Assembly (NCBI GenBank): GCA_043228905.1
Contig: JBHGNT010000022.1
Span: 2,728,001 to 2,792,000 of the forward strand
Source: Azolla caroliniana
Lineage: Eukaryota > Polypodiophyta
DNA: 64,000 nucleotides
Direction: 5' to 3'
A program made the position numbers and the translations under genes. Positions 10,572 to 19,500 of the stretch are shown here, piece by piece. Every line of letters begins with the position of its first letter. Within the stretch, counting starts at the first letter, position 1. The notes below the pieces were generated by a model. That model was not told the DNA's origin and ran no database searches. It was given only the letters and a program-made list of their open reading frames with translations.

Positions 10572-11219
10572 TCAACCATTGGAATCGCGTCGGAGCAAGT
10601 AAGGCGTGGATTTGATTGCATGTACCACGGTGACTAGGTCAATCCATCGGTGCATGAGTGATTCGTTGAGACTATGCCGCCGGACCGGGAAGTAAACAAG
10701 GACTTTGGTTCCATGATTATAAGTCGGGGTAATTCGACCCACATCGTAGTGTCTCTTTTGGCATTGTTGTTCGACTTGTAGGTTTCGAGAGCTTGCTTGT
10801 CGAAGGAGAGGTAGCAGTTGTTGGAGATAGAGCCCCGAAGTGGCACCATCCATGTTGGTAGGTTTGGAATGGACGTCAATGGACGATTCTAGTGGGAGCC
10901 GAGGGTCACGCCCATAGAGTGCTCGAAAAGGGCTGATCCGTGTTGACGCCTGAACGGATGTATTGTAGGCATGGGTGACGAAAGACAAGATTTGTTCCCA
11001 GATTTTGTGGCGTGGATCGATGTAAGCGGCAATCTCCTGCTTGAGGGTCTTGTTGAGGCGTTCGGTGAGGTCGTTTGTTTGCGGATGGTATGAGGATGTA
11101 AACACCTGTTGGACATCTAGTTGAGTTGCAACCGCATTGAGGACGTCCCCATCGAACTGGCGGCCCTGATCAGATAAGAGTTGGAAAGGGCAACCATGCT
11201 GCAAAATTACCTTGTGCAA
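10572..11219 (-). pseudogene. Gypsy-1 integrase core and C-terminus
   Basis: The frame shows LLSDQGRQFDGDV (second catalytic Asp), SSYHPQTNDLTERLNKTLKQ (catalytic Glu) and SPFRALYGRDPRLPLE, followed by a basic tail with VLVYFPVRR. No chromodomain is seen. The frame ends at 10572, before the LTR. The TERLNKTLKQ wording is unlike the chromovirus in this window. Confidence 0.75.
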
Positions 11220-11273
11220 AAGTTGGGATGCGATTGTTGGCGCAGAGACGTCAGGGATGACAACAGTTTCAGC

Positions 11274-11606
11274 CTATCTAGTGATGTATTCTGTTATGAC
11301 CAGGATATACTTGTTGCCACTATGGGTTTCGGGAAAAGGTCCCATGAAATCCCATCCGACGAGCTTGGAAGGCGATGTAACGGTGATGGGTTGGAGCGTT
11401 CCGGCAGGCTTGCTCCCTGTTTTGATATGTTGACACAAAGCACAATGGTTGACGTAGGTAGAGACAGAGTGTTGCATGTTGGGCCAATAATACTTGAGAC
11501 GTAATCTTTCAAGAATATTGTGGAAACCCACCCGACAATGGGTGGTCGTGAAAAAATTGGAGATACGTCTGTTGTAGGGCATGACGGATGTAGAGACGCG
11601 GCTCAT
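11274..11606 (-). pseudogene. Gypsy-1 integrase zinc-binding region
   Basis: The segment carries the H2C2 zinc finger (HCRVGFHNILERLRLKYYWP, then CALCQH) and GWDFMGPFPET with the first integrase Asp. A stop after ITEYITR separates it from the rest of the integrase. Confidence 0.7.
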
Positions 11607-11828
11607 GATGCGCCTGAATGAAGAACACCAAGTTATCGCGGAGAATGAACCGTCGTTGCGATGGAAATGGTTGGAGGGCGCGCAACTAATGGGTTATCTC
11701 TCATATGGCTGGGTCGTGTTGCTGAAGTGTAGCGAGTTATGGTAGTGGGAGTGGAAGGTCAGACGACACGGGTAGAAATTAGACAGCTTCGAAATCGGCA
11801 CGAGAGAGACTATCGGCGACCAAATTGG

Positions 11829-12356
11829 TTACACCTTTTCGATAGCAGAGGGTAAACTGATAATCTTGAAGTGCCAACATCCATTGCACCAAGCGGCTTG
11901 GGGGTGAGGTCGATGAATAAGAGAAAGTAAGGGCTGGTGGTCAGTCTCAATGGCAACCTGCCCGCCATGAAGGTATGGGTGAAGACGCTGGAAAGACCAG
12001 CCGATCGGAAGTAGTTCCTTCTCAGTGGTTGAGTAGTTCCGTTCAGCCGGCGTGAGAGTTTGGCTAATGAAGGAGACCGCCTTCTCTTGCCGGTGGCAAT
12101 TGGTTCGTAGGAGGATGGCTCCAAGCCCATGGTTAGAGGCATCTGTCTGCAACGTAAACGGTTGGTCAAAGTTAGGATGGGTGAGCAACCCTGATTCCTG
12201 GACCATTGTTTTGAGGTGACGAAAGTTGTCTTCGCAAGCAGGATCCCAAACGAATGACACACCTTTCTTCAAGAGATGACGGAGGGGGAAAGTGACCAAG
12301 GCGAGGTTCGGGATGAAGAGAAGGGAAAAGGTGATCATGCCCGAAAAATGTTGCAA
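11829..12356 (-). pseudogene. Gypsy-1 RT thumb and RNase H
   Basis: The sequence matches Gypsy RNase H: FTLQTDASNHGLGAILLR, NYSTTEKELLPIGWSFQRLH and IETDHQPLLSL. The stretch between 11607 and 11828 holds only broken remains of the following linker. Confidence 0.75.
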
Positions 12357-12365
12357 TGTTTTTAT

Positions 12366-12683
12366 TCAGGTGGGGAGGGGGTAGTCGGTGATGGCAGCTA
12401 CCTTTGCAAGGTCCATACGGATTCCATCGCTAGAGATGATGAAGCCGAGAAAACGGAAGTTGGTGCTTCCCCATCGACACTTCTTCCATTGGAGTTGCGA
12501 GTTATGGTTAGTTATGCAAGCGAGGACTTCAGCGAGAGCTTGTAGATGATCCTCCCAAGTGCCAGTGTGGATAAGGATATCGTCGAGATAAACGATGAGG
12601 ACGCCTTTACTGATAAGGCTGTCAAAGATGGAGTTTGCCATGCGTTGGAATGTACTGTCGGCAACAGACAGGCCAAACGGCAT
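12366..12683 (-). pseudogene. Gypsy-1 RT palm fragment
   Basis: It contains MPFGLSVADSTFQRMAN, the catalytic VYLDDILIHT and FRFLGFIISSDGI. It follows the fragment at 12729-13607 after an in-frame stop and is separated from RNase H by another break. Confidence 0.75.
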
Positions 12684-12728
12684 GCAGGTGAACTGGAACA
12701 GCTCGCATCGTGTGCAAAATGCGGTCTT

Positions 12729-13601
12729 CTAGGCGTCAGACGGCCTTAAGGGGATTTGCCAATATCCCGAGGCCAAGTCAAGGGAAGCGAAATAACGGGA
12801 GCCCCCGAGATGGTCCAAGAGGTCGTCCATGCGAGGGAGCGAGTAGCGGTCATGGATCGTCACTTTGTTGAGAGGCCTAAAGTCAATGCAAAAGCGGAAG
12901 GTGCCATCATCCTTCTTGACAAGGTGCGGTTCCAAAACCCAATCACTAGCGGAAGGAATGATAATACCTTTCGTGAGCATATTGGTGACGACAGCATCAA
13001 TGCGATCGTGGTTGAGGGGGGAACGTTGACGTGTAGCCATGCGGATGGGAGCGGCGTCCCCGTTACGAATGACATGTTGTACCGGGAAAGAGACAGTAGC
13101 GGCATGCGTGGGTTGGGGGGCTAGTGACTGAAAACGAGCTAACAATTGGCGGACGGAGATTAACCACTCCTTGGGACTAAGGGCCACCTGAACTTGGCTA
13201 AGGTGGGGGACATGGGGGCTATCGTGTAGGAGGGGGATAGGGGGATCTTGTGGGACAATCAGTTTGTGAGGATCAAAATCAATCATAGCGCGATGCTTGA
13301 GGAGCCAATCGCAGCCTAACGTGAGGGGGAAGAGTTGGTGGGGCAAGACATAAAAGTGGTGTGAGAATGTGAGAGTGCCTAAGGTAACAGTGTAGTGGGC
13401 TTGCGTGCAAGAGTGGTATAGATGTTGGTGATCGCAAAAAAGGACATGGATGGAAAGAGCGGTGGTTGTGGGGAGGCCTAATTGGTGCACTAAGGCGGTG
13501 CTAATTGAAGAGATACTACTACCAGAGTCTAATAGGATGGTGTGTGTGGAGTGATTAATGGTGGTGAGAGTGGTGCATACCTGTGAACTAGAAGAGGCGG
13601 A
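12729..13601 (-). pseudogene. Gypsy-1 protease and RT N-terminus
   Basis: The protease motif ILLDSGSSISSI is intact near residue 25. RT begins around residue 190 with KKDDGTFRFCIDFRPLN and YFASLDLASGYWQIPL, then stops. The upstream end is the Gypsy-2 insertion: the 5-bp target copy gcgga is at 13597-13601, with its partner at 28757-28761. Confidence 0.8.
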
Positions 13602-13954
13602 TGTCACGGATCATAAACTCAAGAGACAACCAAGAAGATAACCAAATGGACAAGAAAGAAGATAGTACTAAAGGAAAGACTCCATAACTGGTGTTGTTCA
13701 CCTTGAATTCCTTCAAGGTGAACTCCTCTATTTATACTACATGGCATGCACACTTGTTGCACGCATGTGAATCTACAATAGAGCATGTAGGTATGCATGC
13801 ATGTGCCAAGTGTAAATACTACAAGGGAGCAACTATGCACATGATGCTAGCAAAATAATAAGGACCAATTACATACATAACTAGTACTAGATATCTTGGT
13901 TAACTCATTATAGTAGATTATAACATGGTCGTGTCAAGAGTTCGAATCTTGACA
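13602..13954 (-). repeat. 3' LTR of Gypsy-2
   Basis: The LTR is bounded by TG and CA and by the target copy gcgga at 13597-13601. A TATAAATA box lies on the minus strand at 13729-13736. A perfect 9-bp inverted repeat (CACCTTGAA/TTCAAGGTG) at 13699-13720 sits near the expected transcript start. The outer end forms a hairpin (TGTCAAGA/TCTTGACA) around TTCGAA. Confidence 0.95.
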
Positions 13955-16118
13955 TTATCCCCCCTCTTACGCCGCCTTCCCAAATCGGCCGCTGGTTTGT
14001 GGGGATATCGGTGATGAAAATCTTGGACGACCTCTGGGGCATTTTGTAAATTTGCCGATGGTTCCCATGTGGCCTCAGACATGGGGTAACCCCTCCATAG
14101 GACGAGGTATTGCAAGTGTCGACGGTGCCAACGCGAGTCAAGGATTTGGTCGACCTCGTATTCCTCCCCTGTCATCAATTGCACAGGTGGTGGTGGTGGG
14201 GCTTGACGTCCTGGGAGTTGTGAAGCATAATGGGGTTCGAGGAGGGAGACATGAAAAACATCGTGAATCCGGAAGTGGGATGGAAGGGCGAGCCGGAAGG
14301 CGACGGGATTGATGCACTCGATGATACGGAATGGTCCCAACTTCTTGTAATCAAGTTTCGCACATGGACGAGTAGTAGAGATGTGTCGACGTAACAACCA
14401 GACCATGTCTCCAACGACAAAGTGTGGAGTGGAAGATCGATGGCGATCAGCCTGCTTCTTGTATCGTTCATTAGCAAGACTAAGCTCCAAGGATAAATCA
14501 TGATGTACTTCTTCCAAAATGCGGGCACGATCCTCCGCCGAAGGGTTCACGGAAGTGGTAGGAAGGGAAATGTTGAAGCGAGGATGTAAACCGTAGTTGG
14601 CAAAGAAGGGAGTGACGCCAGTCGATGCATGGAGAGAATTATTGTAGGCGAATTCCGCGAGCGAAAGTAAGTTGACCCAATCATCTTGTTGGTAACTAAC
14701 CGAGCACCGAAGATACTGCTCAAGGATTTGGTTGACACGCTCCGTTTGCCCGTCAGTTTGGGGGTGATAAGCGGAGGACAACTTGACAGAGATGCCTAAA
14801 GTTTGTAGCAGGCGCTGCCAGAAGTGAGAGACAAACTGGGGTCCGCGATCCGAGATGACATCATCAGGGAGTCCATGCAAGCGTACTACATTGTTGAGTA
14901 GGAGATGCACCATTCCTTCTCCGGAAATGGTTTTGGAGCATGGAGTGAAGTGAGCCATCTTCGTAAACCGATCGACAACGACCAACACCGAGTCATAGCT
15001 ATTGACCAAGGGTAGATCAGTTATCAGGTCCATAGAGATAGAGGCCCAAGGACGACGAGGACATGGAAGCGGCTGTAGTAAGCCGTATGGCCGATGATGA
15101 ATGGCTTTGGAGCGAGCACAAACCTCACAACTCTTTATGTATTCTTTGACCAGCTTCCATGATTGTGGCCACCAATACCCCCGAGAGATTAGCTCGAGGG
15201 TTTTCGCGACCCCAAAATGACCTGCAAGTGGGTCATCGTGGCATTCCCGCAACACCCGGGTGCGACATGGGCCCTCTGGGACGTATAAGAGATGATCTCG
15301 GAACAACAAACCCTCTTGTATGGTGAAGGTGTCAAGATCCTTCCTTTTGGTCGCCTTGGAGGGGTTTTGCAGACTATCTCGAATCTCGTTGGCGAACGCA
15401 TCGGTCTTGGATGCATCAGTGATTTGTTGGAGTAAAGAATCATCCTGCAACATACAAGTGGCAAACATATGCAATTGGTCGGGTTTCAACAAACGTCTAG
15501 ATTGTTGAGCATAAGCAGCATCCCCAGGGCGGAGTGCAAGGTCAGCTCGGCGAGAAAGGGCATCAGCCTTCCCATGTTGGCCACCAGGTCGAAATACAAT
15601 CTCAAAATCGTAGTCAGCGAGAAATGTAGACCAACGGGCCTGCCTTCGATTCAAAGTACGAGTGGTGGAAAAATAAACTAAATTTTTATGATCAGTCACT
15701 ACCTGGACACGATGTTGTGCGCCGGCCAAGTAGGGTCGCCATTCTTCAAAGGCAGCAATGATAGCAGCAAGCTCCTTGTCGTAAATGGGATAATTGATTT
15801 CGGATGCCGTAAATTTTCGGGAATAGTAAGCCACTGGGTGCATTAGGTTGTTGTCGTCTGCTTGGGATAAGATGGCGCCAATGGCAAAGTCAGAGGCATC
15901 GGTTTCGACTTGGAAGGGTTTTGTGGGGTCGGCATGTAGCAGCACCGGGGCAGTGATGAATGCGTGTTTGAGTGAGTCGAACGCATTTTGTGCCTCCGAG
16001 GTCCATAAAAATGGAGTGCCTTTATGGGTGAGAGCGATAAGAGGTTGTGCTAGGGTGGAAAACCCCTTGATGAAGCGACGGTAAAAATTTGCGAAGCCGA
16101 GGAAGGATTGCACATCTT
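13918..16118 (-). CDS. Gypsy-2 RNase H, integrase and chromodomain (3' part of pol)
   Basis: This is the second part of the chromovirus polyprotein. It resumes at KDVQSFLGFANFYRRFI, the end of RT. RNase H follows (VETDASDFAIGAIL, VTDHKNLVYF), then the H2C2 integrase finger (HFGVAKTLELISRGYWWP, SCEVCARSK) and the core (SMDLITDLPL, VISDRGPQFVS, DGQTERVNQILEQ). The last about 80 codons hold a chromodomain (VDQILDSRWHRRHLQYLVLW, then GYPMSEATWEP). The frame stops at 13918, 37 bp inside the 3' LTR, and covers the polypurine tract at 13955-13967. No internal stop is seen. The open frame extends to 16143, but its first codons are Gypsy-3 LTR sequence. Confidence 0.9.
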
Positions 16119-16529
16119 TGTTACCGGCCGGCAAGGAGTCCAAAATACGGAATTAATTATATATGGTTGTAAATGAGGATAGTGTGGACGGACGGACTGG
16201 AAACGGTATGCCGTTCCAGATCCGGACGGATCCCGAATAGGTGCGAGGGGCACCGTTTTGTACTACGGGCCGGAAACCTATTTAAAGGCCCGGACCCTAT
16301 TGTAATGACAGCGGATAATTAATAGAGCTTATGATGTTTGTACTTCTGTCTTGATTTCCGTTCTGTAATCACTGTTATATCTTACGCGTGTAATTAACCA
16401 AGCAATCTAATCGTGTAACCTACGTAAGTCGGTGTAATCGTTGAATCTTAATCCTATGCCGTAATCACCCTTTGGTGAAGTGTCTCCGTGACACCTTGTG
16501 TTAAGCCTTGTCCGGCTAAGCGAATAACA
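16119..16529 (+). repeat. 5' LTR of Gypsy-3
   Basis: It starts TGTTACCGGCCGG and ends GCGAATAACA. A TATTTAAAGG box at 16279-16288 probably drives transcription. The first bases after the LTR (TTTTGGCGACCACGATTCC) are where the primer-binding site should lie; I could not assign the tRNA. Confidence 0.95.
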
Positions 16530-16580
16530 CAGTTTTGGCGACCACGATTCCTGCTTTCTCGCAGCGAACGACGGTAATGG

Positions 16581-19500
16581 ATGACTAGACCAACGCACGA
16601 CTTGGTTACAGACCGAGCTCGACGCATCGCCGAACGGCAAAGACGGCGTGAGACTTTCCAGCAAGCAGCGCAGGAAATTCGCTCGGATCGTTCGTTCTCC
16701 AACGAGATCCGGAGAGTCGCGGAGGAATCTCTCCGGTTACGGCAAACTCGCAACCAGGACGACGGAAGCAGTCTAAGTAGTCTCCGGGAAACCGAACGAC
16801 TCCTGGAGGCGCTGGCAAGCGGAGAAAACGAGGCAGAAGCCTTTTCAGCCTACGAATCAGATTCCGAAGGGGGATACAGCGTGCACACGAACTACCGGAG
16901 CAGCAACGATACCCCCGGCGGCCCGGAAGACGACGGATCGGATACCGTGCCGACCCCAGAACCGGAACCGCTCAACCAGGGCTACCCGGAACCGCACACG
17001 GAAGCCGTCAACCCACCAACACCGGAAGTGGAAGAAGCAAAGCCACCAACACCAACGAAAGGGCCGGCAAAGGTACCGGAAGAAGAGCCGGAAAAAGAAC
17101 CCGAAAAAGGACCGGCAAAAGAACCGGAAGTGGAACCGGAGAACGTACCGGAAAAATATCAACAAACGCCACTAAACCGTAGCTTAATACTAGACGACGA
17201 CATGCCGTTCCAATACTCAAAGTACCGCGATGATCCGGATGCGGAAGCGCATGTGGATGACTTCGAGCAGACATGGGAAGCAAATCACACGTCCCAGCGA
17301 ATGACACCGGAGGAAGAAGAACGCTCGAAGATAGCGGAATTCGGAGTCACGTTGGAGGGACCAGCGACACGATGGCGGCGGTCGCAGGACCCGGCGACCA
17401 TCACAACATTTGCGGAATTAAAAGCAAAATTCTTGCATTTTTTCCACAAGGAGGTCGACCAGACGACAATGGTGGGCCTGTTTTATACGATCCGGCAGGA
17501 GGCAGGGGAAAGCATTCCCCAATTCGTCATCCGTTTCCAACGAATGCATAGCCAGCTTGCCCGTGCACCCCCGGAGGAGGAATTACGGACGATATTTTTA
17601 AACGCACTCCGGGAACCGTTACGCACGGTGTGTACGGTAATCGACTTTCGAGGATGCACCATCGACCAGGTCATTGACCGGGTCAGAGAAATGGAAAAGA
17701 CAAGCTCATGGCTTACGCTGGGAACACTGCAACGGGCGTTACCCACCGAGGAAGATCTCCGGTTCCGGCAGGCAATTCAATGCACAATCTGCTTGAATGC
17801 CGGACACTCGGCAGTAGAGTGCACCATGCGCACTCAGTGTGTGATTTGTCAATCCAAGAGTCATACAACGGACCGGTGCGAGTACAACCTGTTAAATCGA
17901 CAAGCACCACCCGTCCGACGGATCGAGCCAAGAAGCAGCCGAGACGAAGATGACGATCGTTGGCAAAGAGGGAACCGGTACCCACCGGCACAGGATGTCC
18001 GGTACGGAGACAGGCAAGAGAATGATGGCCGGTACGGGAATCGGCGTGATAACTACGACCGGTATGAGCGGTCGGACCGTTATCGAGAGCCCAACAGGCG
18101 ACACGAGCAATACGACAGAGACCATTCGCCTAGTTACCGACGGCACCAGGAGGACTATGGCCGATTTTACGATCCACCACGACCGGACTACCGAAATAAG
18201 AATAAGAATAATAAGAAACGTAATTTCAAGAAAGGTGGTCACCCCAGGGACCCGGAACATGGAACACCAAGGAGCCAACCGGCACAGAACGCACCGCTCG
18301 CTACGGGACCGACGCCGGCTACCAGCAATGCTGAATCCAGCAATACCCGTAAAGAGTACTGCTACTACTGCAGGCAGGAAGGCCACTACAGTAACCAGTG
18401 CCCGGTAAAGAGCTACGAGAAACGACCAGCAGTTAATATGGTGGTTCCAGAAGTGGCGGATTTACAGCAAGTAACCACACGGTCGAGGGGCATGGCCAAA
18501 GAGTGGGAAACACAAGAGGCCATACGAAAACAAGCGACGGAATGGGTGAAGGAAGCCAATGAAAAGAACGTCGCTGACGCGGAACGGCAAAAGGCAAATA
18601 GCATAGGGAGTGCCGGCGGTAGCCACCCAGAAAACGAGACATGGCAAGCACTGCAAGAATGTCAGATCACGTTGCCGCTAGGAAGACTCTTACAGCTCGT
18701 GCCGCGATTTACGGAAGGGCTAAAAACGGGCATGTCAGACGGCATAGCCCCACCGGCACCAGTCCTCTTCTCAAACCCGGAGGAGGGACCAACGGTAGTG
18801 GACACTAGCAGTCCGGTGATTACAGCTATTGTCAAAGGGCACGAACTTCCCGGCACCGTAATCGATGGAGGTTCCGGGGTGAACGTAATAAGCCTCCGTA
18901 CGTGTGATGCCTTGGGAATACATGAATGGGAGCCATGCCCGTTCTGGCTACGGATGGCGGATACAAGTTCGGTACGGCCGACGGGCTTAATACGGAAATT
19001 GGAAGTCACCATAGGAGGCCACACATTTCACATCTCGGCTGTCGTGCTACAGCTACAGGCGCAAGGCGCGTACCCACTATTGCTGGGCAGACCATGGTTG
19101 AAAACAGCACACATCAAGCAAAATTGGCGAAAAAATATGATTACCTTCCGGCGCGGAAAAGCCAAGGTCCGGGTACCGACACAACCACGGACGAGCAACG
19201 GTAAGGAATGCACACCGTTGTATGCGGAATGTGTGAACATGCTTGAAGGATTGGCAGATGACGAAGAAGCCCAGTACTTGGAGGAACATCCGAAGATCGT
19301 ACCACTCTTCGAGATTGATGTAGCTGAAGCCGTAGCCGCATACTTGCCGCAGCGGGACGACACCGAAGCCGAACCAGACAAAGATGCGATTCGGGAATTA
19401 CGGCAAGCACAGGAAGCGTTGGAACGGGAAATGGCCGTTTCCCAACGGGTAAAAGCATCCCAGCTCGACGAAGTGAACCTAGGAAGCAAGGACGAATCAA

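Noticed and set aside
13918-16143. Start codon at 16143 for the Gypsy-2 pol 3' part
   Set aside because: The first eight codons are Gypsy-3 LTR sequence. The real frame continues from the other side of the insertion.
16119-16529. Small ORFs in the Gypsy-3 LTR (also present at 25569-25979)
   Set aside because: They occur only because the LTR is duplicated and open by chance, and they lie opposite to the element's transcription.
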